DNA from: Streptomyces actuosus
GTDB lineage: Bacteria > Actinomycetota > Actinomycetes > Streptomycetales > Streptomycetaceae
Length of the DNA: 41,720 nt
Direction: 5' to 3'
NCBI RefSeq assembly: GCF_016921115.1
Contig: NZ_JAFFZS010000051.1
Coordinates: 1-41,720 of the forward strand
Shown piece by piece: positions 10,601 to 17,180 of the stretch. The notes under the pieces are model-generated. The model searched no databases. It was not told the DNA's origin and was given only the letters and a program-made list of their open reading frames with translations. Numbering within the stretch: position 1 is the first letter of the stretch; every line of letters starts with the position of its first letter. The translations under genes were made by a program, and so were the position numbers.

Positions 10601-12102
10601 CCACCGAGAAGAAGCAGGCCGACGGCTCCTGGGCCAACGCCACCAGCAAGCTCAACCACTACGGGGACGACTCCGACGAGCCGCGCTGGATCATCGAGGA
10701 CACCACCCAGGGCACCCTGACCCGGAACGTGTCGGGTCCCGACGGCGACCTGGTGGCCACCACGTCCGCCACCAGCGACGTGGAGCTGCAGTTCGCCGAC
10801 CTCCACGGTGACGTCTCCGTCGTCCTCGACACGGCGACGACGACGCCGAAGGTGCTGCTCTACGACGAGTTCGGGGTGCCCACCGGCGGGCAGGCGCCGC
10901 AGCGCTACGGCTGGCTCGGCGCCAAGCAGCGCTCCGGCGAGGCGCTGGACGGCGTCATCCTCATGGGTGCGCGTCTGTACAGCCCGGCCCTGGGCCGGTT
11001 CCTGCAGACCGACCCCGACCCCGGCGGCAACGCCAACACCTACGACTACTGCTCCGGCGACCCGGTCAACTGCGTCGACCTCGACGGGCACTGGGGCTTC
11101 AGTTTCAAGAAGGTGTTCCGCAAGGTCGCCAAGGTGGCGGAGATCGCCTCCTACATCCCGGGGCCGATCGGCAACGTCGCCTCCGCCGTGGGCGCCATCT
11201 CGTACGCGGCCACCGGCAACTGGCGCAAGGCCGCCGAGATGGGCGTGGGTGTCGCCTTCGGCTCGGCCGGCCGCCTCGCGGTCAAGGGCTTCAAGGCGGC
11301 CCGTGCGATCCGCAAGGCGAGCCGGGTCAGGCGCGCGTTCTCCCGCGCCAGGACAGTGTTCCGGCGCTCCAGGTGCAACTCCTTCACACCGGACACACAG
11401 GTGCTGATGGCCGACGGCGGCTACCTGCCGATCGGCGCCGTCGAGATCGGCGACCGGGTGGCCGCCGTCGACCCCGGCACCGGCGAGACCTACGCCGAGC
11501 CGGTCCTGGATGTCTTCGAGGGCTACGGCCTCAAGCACCTGGTCGAGATCGAGACCGACCACGACCCGGCGACCGGCCCGCTCCGGGCCACGGCGGACCA
11601 CCCGCTGTGGGTCGTCGGCAAGGGCTGGGTGAAGGCGGCGGACGTCGCTCCCGGCGACCGCCTCCTGTCGTCCGACGGCACGACGAGGCCGGTCACCCGG
11701 ACCGTCGACCGCGGCGAGGCCGACGACACCCTGGTCGTCAACCTCAACGTCGGTGACGTCCACACGTATGTGGTCGCGTCCGAGGGCGGCGACCTGGTCG
11801 TCCACAACAGCAGCTGCTCGATCTCCAAGGGCCGCTGGCACCACATCTGGGATCGCCACGTCAACACGAGCAAGCCCAAGTACGCTCACAAGAGCAAGTT
11901 CCATACGCGGAACAAGGCGAAGATCCACCGGATGATCCGGCACACGGTCAAGCACGGCCACCGCACGGGCTCGAGAGGCTCCCACGTCTACGAGCACGGC
12001 TTCGGTCACGTGATCGGCCGGGACCACCACGGATACCCTGCCCACCGGCTGAGGGTCGTGGTCCGGCGCGGCAAGGTGATCACAGCCTTCCCCGTCTACT
12101 GA
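4696..12102 (+). CDS. Secreted Rhs/YD-repeat polymorphic toxin with Hint domain and C-terminal nuclease-like tip (WapA-like)
   Basis: 2,468 aa, GTG start with AGGGGA upstream. Domains in order: signal peptide (1-43, cut near AVA-APP); an N-terminal wall/propeller-type region; a DNRLRE-type domain (about 315-490, TDTWVQYD to WRRYRSANYVSG); an Ig-like region (about 495-600); a jelly-roll lectin-like domain (about 870-1015, GRTYRFTAWAYVP); many YD repeats (about 1200-2050: YTYDGAGRLTSID, EYTYDRLGRLTKA); and the Rhs core (about 2030-2135) with RLYSPALGRFLQTDP. A small hydrophobic linker with a GXXG-rich helix follows, then a Hint domain C2227-N2371 (CNSFTPDTQVL ... VVHN) and a 97-residue basic, His-rich tail. 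By family precedent the protein delivers the tip to competitors and Hint self-cleaves to release it. No secretion apparatus genes are adjacent; export is probably by Sec. The following gene is the candidate immunity gene. Confidence 0.88.
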   Translation: MNEKTSRPWGRHPLPSRTRLRRIALLAALTLSAGLVEAGAAVAAPPRAAAEQPKKPLGPAEAEDAASALLMARLQNRRIEVTGERTDSTTTWADPDGTTTVDTYTGPIRVRDEHGTWRPVDTTLVEGGGVVAPKQAAADVTLSDGGSNETLVEVERGRHSLGVGWKGALPKPVLNGSTATYRGAVEGGDLVVTALREGFTHNVVLRERPDGPVEYRLPVDATGLRLKETSDKRLAWQDTKGNTAAGAPAPVMWDATHDKVSGEPQHLAAVDVDIVDAHDGKGQELVLRPSAAFLADPHVKYPVTIDPTDSLMGPVTDTWVQYDNYLTSQRGSTELKAGTYDGSHKARSFLKFNVSKYTGKHILDAKLRLYSYYSSTCSTSGAGVEVRRITTDWDPSAITWSAQPSTTSSGAVVVKDAKGYNSSCPAGYSTWDVDGIAQAWAAGQANYGLRMAAVSESDPLTWRRYRSANYVSGSHDPSSEPSLTVQYNTKPGAAVPLSPLTGAATNDTTPTLSAKATDADGNTVRLTFEIWKSDGTAALQSGKSVYVASGSAATWTPGTALAEGSYKWRAAVYDGTDWNGTWSAWQTFTVDTTKPGAPYVSSTDYPQDGLWHGGAGTPGTFTLTPASGTGDLAGYVYSLDGAAATTVTTTGSSTVTLTPPADGHRTLRVQAKDKAGNVSTAVSYDFLVGQGAMVQPAEGAVSARRVKLELDAQPKYTRATFQWRRGPGASVYDVPLANLTKADNTPFTAQKTALSDMGAHANWSVLETLGQIGGVVQVRALLYTDSDADAAYISEWRGFTVDPDADGAASDEIGPGSVNLLTGDYSVDVTDADEFGLSSTRTASSRGTDRGWMPQGERLTANERDVSTDTTGFSATTATVSRDTTLGQDGSTDSLKVVPTTNTSGDSFAMVGGDQYAMRLGMQPGRTYRFTAWAYVPSATGLSPQHERGLRLYAGFKTPAGYVETTSRKVPYTDAWAELTLDFTVPADATSAFLRLYNGFGANSGKAVWFDHLSVRELVAPFGPEWAGGVSGGITDNEYFSLTFPGKDVAVLTAYDDTTVTFAKSSDGSFSPEPGAEGLLLQQSGGSYLLTDDDGTITTFSRQSGSDVYVVASVSGTDAASTSRYVYDTTDSRVLVKRVISEVEPGIDDTAQCTGATPARGCEVLEYVYATATTATLGTPGDVVDRVKAVRVWSWDPAAGAETAVDVATYRYDLTGRLVEAWDPRKGSTGDTTVFRTAYTYDGAGRLTSIDTTGELPWYFDYGPAGADQDPGRLLKVRRPALQPGSKDVVEGETASQVVYEVPLTRATGGPYDMAGADVATWGQADAPTDATAIFDVESDPGTHTATAGVPGADGYRQAGLHYLNASAQEVNSATWSPTGVGDVDTTEYDRFGNTVRTLDATGRLLALGKLDGSDEKAAELELPDDSAARAALLDSRSVYSRDGMDLLEEFGPVHRARLDEDVPAQTDPPMPALKSGDSAVVRSHTVHVYDEGKPDGAAYHLETTTRDGARIEGYTDDVEVRVTRTGYDTPLGGTSGWTLRAETSVTTDAVAGGANLTSTIRYDASGRAIESRRPGSDGADTGTVRTVFYTAGANPDDAACGNRPEWAGNPCVTLPGGKVTGADTARMPDTLPVKRITRYSRFGDIEEVTETNAGRTRKTVTTYDAADRILSTEITSDVGQALPKVTTEFDPVTGNAVRTVAGNKTITRVFDALDRLLSYTDADGGTTTTEFDKYSKPVKVSDSTGWTTYTYDRAQEPRGFVTSVTDSVAGTFTAKYGPDGQLVEQAYPGGYVRKDTFDATGAATGRTYTRASDGEIVYGQHIELTTQGAIASDTSSTDSKEYTYDRLGRLTKAVQSTTAEGCVTRSYGFDESGRSIAGRMNRTSKTVVPAAEDGSCATTGGTTTASSYDSADRLLTAGYTYDAFGRTTATGTGSADTYWANDLVATQTAGDTRQNWTVDPALRFEAFTTEKKQADGSWANATSKLNHYGDDSDEPRWIIEDTTQGTLTRNVSGPDGDLVATTSATSDVELQFADLHGDVSVVLDTATTTPKVLLYDEFGVPTGGQAPQRYGWLGAKQRSGEALDGVILMGARLYSPALGRFLQTDPDPGGNANTYDYCSGDPVNCVDLDGHWGFSFKKVFRKVAKVAEIASYIPGPIGNVASAVGAISYAATGNWRKAAEMGVGVAFGSAGRLAVKGFKAARAIRKASRVRRAFSRARTVFRRSRCNSFTPDTQVLMADGGYLPIGAVEIGDRVAAVDPGTGETYAEPVLDVFEGYGLKHLVEIETDHDPATGPLRATADHPLWVVGKGWVKAADVAPGDRLLSSDGTTRPVTRTVDRGEADDTLVVNLNVGDVHTYVVASEGGDLVVHNSSCSISKGRWHHIWDRHVNTSKPKYAHKSKFHTRNKAKIHRMIRHTVKHGHRTGSRGSHVYEHGFGHVIGRDHHGYPAHRLRVVVRRGKVITAFPVY
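11374..11808 (+). other. Hint (pretoxin, intein-like) domain inside the Rhs protein
   Basis: Residues 2227-2371. It begins with Cys (CNSFTPDTQVLMADGG), has the TxxH-like block RATADHPLWV, and ends in VVHN followed by Ser. These are the ends of a self-cleaving Hog/intein fold: an N-terminal Cys nucleophile and a C-terminal His-Asn. The predicted cleavage after N2371 would free the tip. Confidence 0.8.
11809..12102 (+). other. C-terminal toxin tip, probably EndoU/BECR-like ribonuclease fold
   Basis: Residues 2372-2468, very basic with many His. Key elements in order: WHHIWDRHV, SKFHTRNKAKI, a helix RMIRHTVKHG, YEHGFGHVIG, and the ending LRVVVRRGKVITAFPVY. The HI.DRHV start, the SKF segment and the final strand plus T.FPV fit the pattern of barnase/EndoU/colicin/RelE-type tips of polymorphic toxins. 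The family assignment is inference; that it is a toxin tip follows from its position after Hint. The first 120 bases are about 58% G+C, below the rest of the gene. Confidence 0.6.
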
Positions 12103-12116
12103 TCCCTCGTCCGACG

Positions 12117-12144
12117 GCCGGGAGGGGCTGCCGCCCCTCCCGGC
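12117..12144 (+). terminator. Strong hairpin between Rhs gene and downstream orphan
   Basis: A perfect 11-bp stem GCCGGGAGGGG (12117-12127) pairs with 12134-12144 around a 6-base loop, 14 bases after the Rhs stop and 35 bases before the next gene. It should end or thin out Rhs transcripts. Confidence 0.75.
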
Positions 12145-12179
12145 CTTCCGCACTCTTCCCCCACCGGAACGGCCGACTC

Positions 12180-12554
12180 ATGGGCTTCACCATCCAACTC
12201 GCCAGGAACACACCGGCTCCGGCGACGGACAGCACGGCGAGGAAGGGCACCCACAAGGCGCGGCGGAAGGCCGCGGTGGAGGTGCTCGACACCCTGATCG
12301 AGGACGGGGAGATCACCCGCGTCGTCGACCGCGAGGGACCCGACCGCCTGCCCGTCCTCGCCCGCCTCGACCCCTACGCCGACCACGTCCTCGACGCCTA
12401 CTGGTGCGAGCTGCTGCTCGCGGAGCTCGGCCGGATCGACGACGCCGCGCTCACCCCGTCCGAGGCCTCGGTGCTCGACACGCTGAAGTCCTGGGCGCAG
12501 CGCTGCGCCCAGGCACCCGACGGCGGCCACACGATCCGCTTCACCGGCGACTGA
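12180..12554 (+). CDS. Small hypothetical protein, candidate immunity protein to the Rhs toxin
   Basis: 124 aa, not recognised as a known family. It is soluble, with no signal peptide or membrane segment. The N-terminal third is basic (KGTHKARRKAAVEV); the rest is acidic and helical (LDTLIEDGEITRVVDREG, YADHVLDAYWCELLLAELGR). That composition could suit binding a very basic toxin tip. It lies 77 bases after the Rhs stop on the same strand, the usual place for an immunity gene. The ATG at 12180 has only a weak ribosome site. A hairpin separates it from the Rhs gene, so it may have its own promoter inside the toxin region, as would be needed for constant protection. The immunity role is inference from position. 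Confidence 0.6.
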   Translation: MGFTIQLARNTPAPATDSTARKGTHKARRKAAVEVLDTLIEDGEITRVVDREGPDRLPVLARLDPYADHVLDAYWCELLLAELGRIDDAALTPSEASVLDTLKSWAQRCAQAPDGGHTIRFTGD

Positions 12555-12591
12555 AGCGACCGGCCCCCGAGGGCCCGCACGACCGGCGGCA

Positions 12592-12616
12592 CCGGGGCCG
12601 CGACCCGCGGCCCCGG
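12592..12616. terminator. Bidirectional hairpin between convergent genes
   Basis: A perfect 11-bp stem CCGGGGCCGCG (12592-12602) pairs with 12606-12616 over a 3-base loop. It sits between the ends of the candidate immunity gene and the leftward DUF1990-like gene, so it can serve both. Confidence 0.75.
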
Positions 12617-12623
12617 CAGCCGG

Positions 12624-13136
12624 TCACACCTCGGACGCGTCGCTGCACATCCGGCGCAGCACCGTCCCGCACCGGCGGGCGTAGGCCTGCTGCAGCCCGC
12701 GTGTCGCCGGGCCGCCGGCCTTCGCGTACCACTTCGCCGGGCGGCTGAACGCGGCGATGGTGAGCCAGACCGTGCCGTCCCCGGTCCGGTCCACGACGAA
12801 CACCTCCTCGCCGCACTCGGGGTGGCCGGGCAGCGTGCCGTAGGCCCAGCCCGCCCGGCGGGTCTCCTCCACCGCCCAGACGACGCGGCACGGCGCCTTG
12901 ATCACGCCGGCCAGGGTGACGGTGACATCGACGCCCTCGGACGCCCGGGGCGCGCTCGCATCGACACCGACGCCCAGCGCCCGGTGCATCTCCCAGGTGA
13001 GGACCGCCTCCGCGGCCCGGCGGAACAGCGCCACGCCCTCGCCGAGGCGGGTGCGGACGTACAGCGGGCGGAAGCCGGGCGGGCAGGCGGCGATGTCCTC
13101 GCGGGTCGCGCCGACGGCCTCGTACGTGAAGGACAT
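12624..13136 (-). CDS. DUF1990-like protein
   Basis: 170 aa, starting MSFTYEAVGATREDIAACPP at ATG 13136. The Y..VG.T..... opening, the central RLGEGVALFRRAAEAVLTWEMHRALGV, the segment CRVVWAVEETRRAGWAYGTLPGHPECGEE and the late IAAFSRPAKWYAKAGG block match the DUF1990 pattern (a START-like small-molecule fold with no established reaction). An upstream start at 13205 is possible but adds a low-quality extension. There is no signal peptide. It points leftward, convergent with the candidate immunity gene and separated by 86 bases from the metalloprotease upstream of it. Confidence 0.75.
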   Translation of the reverse strand: MSFTYEAVGATREDIAACPPGFRPLYVRTRLGEGVALFRRAAEAVLTWEMHRALGVGVDASAPRASEGVDVTVTLAGVIKAPCRVVWAVEETRRAGWAYGTLPGHPECGEEVFVVDRTGDGTVWLTIAAFSRPAKWYAKAGGPATRGLQQAYARRCGTVLRRMCSDASEV

Positions 13137-13222
13137 GGGGCCCAAGGGTAGAGCGGCCACCGGGGCCGCCGTGGCTCCGGGGGCTGATTCGGGGACCGCT
13201 CTCACGCCGAACGAAGGGCTTT

Positions 13223-14881
13223 TCAGGTCACGTTGACCCCAGACCAGGCTGCCGCGACCGCCGAGTACTCCCGGCTGCCGGAGCCGTACAGCGCCGACGC
13301 CGCGCGCAGGGTCGCCGTACGGGCGCCCTTGTAGTTCGTCGTCGACGTCATGTACGTGGTCAGGGCCTTGTACCAGATCTGGAGGGCCTTGTCCCGGCCG
13401 ATGCCGGTGACGGCAGCGCCGTCGTACGTGGGGGAGTTGTAGCGCACGCCGTTGATGGTCTTGGCGCCGCTGCCCTCCGACAGGAGGTAGAAGAAGTGGT
13501 TGGCGACGCCCGAGGAGTAGTGGACGTCCTTGTTGCCGACACCGGAGTACCAGTAGTCGGCGGAGCCGCCGTCCTTGCTGGGCTTGTCCATGTAGCGCAG
13601 CGGGGTGCCGTCGCCGTTGATGTCGATCTTCTCGCCGATGAGGTAGTCACCGACGTCGGAGGAGTTGTCGGCGTAGAACTCCACGCCGGTGCCGAAGATG
13701 TCGGAGGTGGCCTCGTTCAGGCCGCCCGACTCGCCGGAGTAGTTGAGTCCGGCGGTGTTGGAGGTGACGCCGTGGCTCATCTCGTGGCCGGCCACGTCCA
13801 GCGACGTCAGCGGGTGGGTGTTGCCGGAGCCGTCGCCGTAGGTCATGCAGAAGCAGCCGTCGTCCCAGAAGGCGTTGACGTAGTTGTTGCCGTAGTGGAC
13901 GCGGGAGTAGGCGGCCTTGCCGTTGTTCTTGATGCCGGAGCGGCCGAAGGTGTTCTTGTAGAAGTCCCAGGTCACCTGAGCGCCGTAGGCGGCGTCGACG
14001 GCAGCGGTCTGGTCGGAGGAGGAACTGGAGGCGGTGCCGGTGCCCCAGGTGTCGTCCGCGTCGGTGAACAGGCGGCCGGTGCCGGAGGTGCGGTGCGCGA
14101 GGTTGTACGTCTTGTGGCCGCCGCGTGTGGTGTCGTACAGCTGGTAGGCCTTGCTCGCCTTGCGCGTGCTCAGGCCGACGGTGCCGGAGTACAGGCTTCT
14201 GCCGGTGCCGGTCTCGATGCCCTGGTACTCGTAGATTTTCTGGCCGGTGGCCGCGTCGGTGATGACGTGGAGCTCGTTGGGGGTGCCGTCGTCCTGGAGA
14301 CCGCCGACGACCGTCTCGTAGGCGAGGACGGGCTTGCCGGTCGCCGCCCAGATCACCTTGCGGGGGGCCGAGCCGGCGGCTGTCTGCCCCGAGCCGGCAG
14401 CCCGGGCCGAGGCCAGCGCCTGCTTCTGCGCCGTCGCCACCGTGATACGCGGAGTCAGAGAGGCCACGCGAATGGTTGCCCCGACCGCCTTGGTCACCCC
14501 CTCGGCCGCGCCGGAGGGCGCCTGGTGGACGACGAGGTCGCCGCCGAGGACGGGCAGACCGGCGTAGGTGCGCTCGTAGCGGGTGTGGACGGTGCCGTCG
14601 GTGTCCTTGACGACGTCCCTGACGACCAGCGTCTCCTGGGTGCCGAGGCCTATCTCGCGGGCCGTCGCGCCGGCGTCGGCCTGCTGCTGCCGGACCAGGG
14701 AGGTCCGGGCGTCGGCCGAGAGCTGGACGGGGGCGGCGGCAGACACGGTCGCGGCGGCCTCCGCCGGGGTCTGCGCGGCGGCGGAACCTCCGGTCAGACC
14801 GGTGGCGAGCACGGCTCCGGCCGCGACCGCGGTGGCGACGGCCGTTGTGCTGCGCCGGTGACGCAGGGAGAGGGGGGACAC
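13223..14881 (-). CDS. Secreted M4-family neutral zinc metalloprotease
   Basis: 552 aa, GTG start at 14881 with AGAAGGAG five bases upstream. Layout: signal peptide (about 1-36, Ala-rich); an FTP/PepSY-type propeptide (about 70-225, RYERTYAGLPVLGGDLVVH and GKPVLAYETVVGG); and the M4 catalytic domain (about 230-552). The zinc site is H366-E367-M-S-H370 with E390 in NEATSD, and the late His is in SGVANHFFYLLSEG. The protein is a thermolysin-like extracellular endopeptidase matured by propeptide removal. It stops after the catalytic domain, without the P-domain of its upstream paralogue. Parts of the gene are almost identical in DNA to that paralogue. Its own promoter must lie in 14882-15056. 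Confidence 0.93.
   Translation of the reverse strand: MSPLSLRHRRSTTAVATAVAAGAVLATGLTGGSAAAQTPAEAAATVSAAAPVQLSADARTSLVRQQQADAGATAREIGLGTQETLVVRDVVKDTDGTVHTRYERTYAGLPVLGGDLVVHQAPSGAAEGVTKAVGATIRVASLTPRITVATAQKQALASARAAGSGQTAAGSAPRKVIWAATGKPVLAYETVVGGLQDDGTPNELHVITDAATGQKIYEYQGIETGTGRSLYSGTVGLSTRKASKAYQLYDTTRGGHKTYNLAHRTSGTGRLFTDADDTWGTGTASSSSSDQTAAVDAAYGAQVTWDFYKNTFGRSGIKNNGKAAYSRVHYGNNYVNAFWDDGCFCMTYGDGSGNTHPLTSLDVAGHEMSHGVTSNTAGLNYSGESGGLNEATSDIFGTGVEFYADNSSDVGDYLIGEKIDINGDGTPLRYMDKPSKDGGSADYWYSGVGNKDVHYSSGVANHFFYLLSEGSGAKTINGVRYNSPTYDGAAVTGIGRDKALQIWYKALTTYMTSTTNYKGARTATLRAASALYGSGSREYSAVAAAWSGVNVT
13461..13814 (-). repeat. Near-identical duplicated block, copy 1
   Basis: This 354-bp block encodes the zinc-binding core and matches 15745-16098 with only two differences seen (in the codons around 13567-13568 and 13667-13668). 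Flanking parts of the two genes differ much more. This is direct comparison by eye. Confidence 0.85.
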
Positions 14882-15056
14882 ACGAACTCCTTCTGTGGGG
14901 GGCGGTCGGGTGTGGGGCAGCCGACCGGTGTGGGGGTGAAGTTGTGCGGCGGGTGAGAGAAGCGTGGCATTGAAGTCGTGTGCATGTCAGGTCTCCCGGT
15001 GGTGTTGACCGGAAAGCGACTGCCCGGTGAACGCCTCCGGAACGCGGAAAACGGGC

Positions 15057-15088
15057 GCCGCCCCGGGGAGTCGAACCACCGGGGCGGC
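15057..15088 (-). terminator. Hairpin terminator after the P-domain protease
   Basis: A perfect 10-bp stem (15057-15066 with 15079-15088) encloses a 12-base loop, 41 bases past the stop of the leftward protease gene. It separates the two protease transcripts. Confidence 0.65.
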
Positions 15089-15128
15089 ACCCTGTTCACG
15101 AGTCCGCGCTGCGTGCGGGACGGTCGGC

Positions 15129-17180
15129 CTACGGGAAGGTCAGCTTCCAGTCGTCGATGTAGCCCGTGTCGTACGACGCCACGTCCTGGACCTTCAGCTT
15201 CCAGGTGCCGTTCGCCGTCTCGCTGGAGGCGTTGACGGTGTAGGTCTCGTGGACGTCGTCCGCCGAGTCCCAGTAGCTGGAGTTCTTCAGGCGGTACGCC
15301 GTGCCGTCCGGGGCCACCAGGTCGATCACCAGGTCACCGCGCCACGTGTGCACGATGTCGACCGAGACCTGGAGGTCGGACGGGGCGTTGCCGGACACGC
15401 CGGACACCGTGATCGACGACGTGACGGCCGGGCCGTTGTCCGGGATGGACACGTTGCTGCCGTTCTCGAACGACGTGCCGTCGCCGCCACCGCCGCCGCC
15501 GGAGCGCGAGCCGACGTTCACGGCCGCCCACGCGTCCTGCACCGCCGCGTACTCGGCGCTGCTCGTGCCGTACAGTTCACCGGCCGCCGCGAGGGTGCCG
15601 GTGCGGGCGCCCGCGTAGTTGGTGGTCGAGGTGAACTTCGTGGTCAGGGCCTTGTACCAGATCTGGAGGGCCTTGTCCCGGCCGATGCCGGTGACCGGGA
15701 GCCCGTCCGAGGTCGGCGAGTTGTAGCTCACGCCGTTGATGACCTTGGCGCCGCTGCCCTCCGACAGGAGGTAGAAGAAGTGGTTGGCGACGCCCGAGGA
15801 GTAGTGGACGTCCTTGTTGCCGACACCGGAGTACCAGTAGTCGGCGGAGCCACCGTCCTTGCTGGGCTTGTCCATGTAGCGCAGCGGGGTGCCGTCGCCG
15901 TTGATGTCGATCTTCTCGCCGATGAGGTAGTCACCGACGTCGGAGGAGTTGTTGGCGTAGAACTCCACGCCGGTGCCGAAGATGTCGGAGGTGGCCTCGT
16001 TCAGGCCGCCCGACTCGCCGGAGTAGTTGAGTCCGGCGGTGTTGGAGGTGACGCCGTGGCTCATCTCGTGGCCGGCCACGTCCAGCGACGTCAGCGGGTC
16101 GGCGTTGCCGGAGCCGTCGCCGTAGGTCATGCAGAAGCAGCCGTCGTCCCAGAACGCGTTGACGTACGCGTTGCCGTAGTGGACCCGGGAGTACGCGCCC
16201 ACCCCGTCGTTCCTGATGCCGGAGCGGCCGAAGGTGTTCTTGTAGAAGTCCCAGGTGGTCGCGGCGCCGTAGTGCGCGTCGGCGCCCGCGGTCGCGGCGT
16301 TGGACGTGCTGCCGTTGCCCCAGGTGTTGCTGGACTGCGAGAACAGCGAGCCGGTGCCGGACGTGCCGTGGTTCAGGTTGTACGTCTTGTGGCCGCCGCG
16401 CGCACCGTCGTTCAGCGTGTACGTCGAACCCGACTGGGTCGTCGTCAGGGAGACCTGGCCGCTGTACTGGGTGTTGCCGACGCCGGTGGCGTTCTCGATG
16501 CCCTGGTACTCGTAGAGCTTCTGGCCGGTGGCCGCGTCGGTGATGACGTGGAGCTCATTGGGGGTGCCGTCGTCCTGGAGACCGCCGACGACCGTCTCGT
16601 AGGCGAGGACGGGCTTGCCGGTCGCCGCCCAGATCACCTTGCGCGAGGAGTCGGCGGCCGACTTGGAGCTGCCGAGGGCCTTGGCGCGGGCCACGGCCTT
16701 CTGCTCGGCGGCGGCCTTGCTGACGTCCGGGGTGAGGTCGGGGACCTTCAGGGACGCGTTCGTCGCCCTGATCACACGCTGGGTCGCGCCCGACTTCGCG
16801 GTGTCGACGATCAGGTCGCCGCCGAGGACGGGCAGGCCGGCGTAGGTGCGCTCGTAGCGGGTGTGGACGGTGCCGTCGGCGTCCTTGACGACGTCCCTGA
16901 CGACCAGCTTCTCCTGCGTGCCCAGGCCTATCGCGGCAGCCGTGCCGGAGGCATCGGCCGAGGCGTCGCGCATCAGCTCGGCGCGCTGGGAGGGGGAGAG
17001 CTTGAGGGCCGCGTGGGCCGGGTTCACCCGGCCTGCGGGCGCGTCGGCCGGGGCGGCGCTCGCGGCGCCCGCCTGGACGGCCGCGGCGAGGAGCGCGGCA
17101 ACGCCCGCGAGGGCGACACCGGCCGCGCGACGGTGCGGGGTGTGGGAGGTGCGTCTGCGCGAGGAACTGCTGCTCAACAC
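15129..17180 (-). CDS. Secreted M4-family metalloprotease with C-terminal P-domain
   Basis: 683 aa from GTG 17180. GTG (or the next codon, TTG at 17177) is preferred because AGAAGGAG lies directly before it, as in the paralogue; ATG at 17195 overlaps this site and is less likely. Layout: a twin-Arg-like basic leader and signal peptide (about 1-48), FTP/PepSY propeptide, M4 domain with H371-E-M-S-H375 and NEATSD, then a Gly-rich linker (SGGGGGGDG) and a P/Homo-B domain (about 565-683, SFENGSNVSIPDNGPAV, VDIVHTWRGDLVIDL, ending DDWKLTFP). The P-domain usually stabilises or targets secreted proteases. It is the upstream member of a tandem pair; both probably act on extracellular protein during growth or development (inference). 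Confidence 0.92.
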   Translation of the reverse strand: MLSSSSSRRRTSHTPHRRAAGVALAGVAALLAAAVQAGAASAAPADAPAGRVNPAHAALKLSPSQRAELMRDASADASGTAAAIGLGTQEKLVVRDVVKDADGTVHTRYERTYAGLPVLGGDLIVDTAKSGATQRVIRATNASLKVPDLTPDVSKAAAEQKAVARAKALGSSKSAADSSRKVIWAATGKPVLAYETVVGGLQDDGTPNELHVITDAATGQKLYEYQGIENATGVGNTQYSGQVSLTTTQSGSTYTLNDGARGGHKTYNLNHGTSGTGSLFSQSSNTWGNGSTSNAATAGADAHYGAATTWDFYKNTFGRSGIRNDGVGAYSRVHYGNAYVNAFWDDGCFCMTYGDGSGNADPLTSLDVAGHEMSHGVTSNTAGLNYSGESGGLNEATSDIFGTGVEFYANNSSDVGDYLIGEKIDINGDGTPLRYMDKPSKDGGSADYWYSGVGNKDVHYSSGVANHFFYLLSEGSGAKVINGVSYNSPTSDGLPVTGIGRDKALQIWYKALTTKFTSTTNYAGARTGTLAAAGELYGTSSAEYAAVQDAWAAVNVGSRSGGGGGGDGTSFENGSNVSIPDNGPAVTSSITVSGVSGNAPSDLQVSVDIVHTWRGDLVIDLVAPDGTAYRLKNSSYWDSADDVHETYTVNASSETANGTWKLKVQDVASYDTGYIDDWKLTFP
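15745..16098 (-). repeat. Near-identical duplicated block, copy 2
   Basis: Partner of 13461-13814 (352 of 354 bases the same by eye). A further stretch near 16495-16641 closely matches 14213-14361. The pattern is a mosaic of nearly identical and diverged segments. Confidence 0.85.

Noticed and set aside
4294..12153. Very long open frame on the minus strand opposite the Rhs gene (2,619 codons)
   Set aside because: It is an antisense shadow produced by high G+C third positions; the + strand frame has domains, a signal peptide and a ribosome site, this one has none.
15050..15095. Minus-strand GGTTCGACTCC resembling a tRNA T-loop
   Set aside because: There is no acceptor, D or anticodon arm around it; the sequence is the loop of a terminator hairpin.
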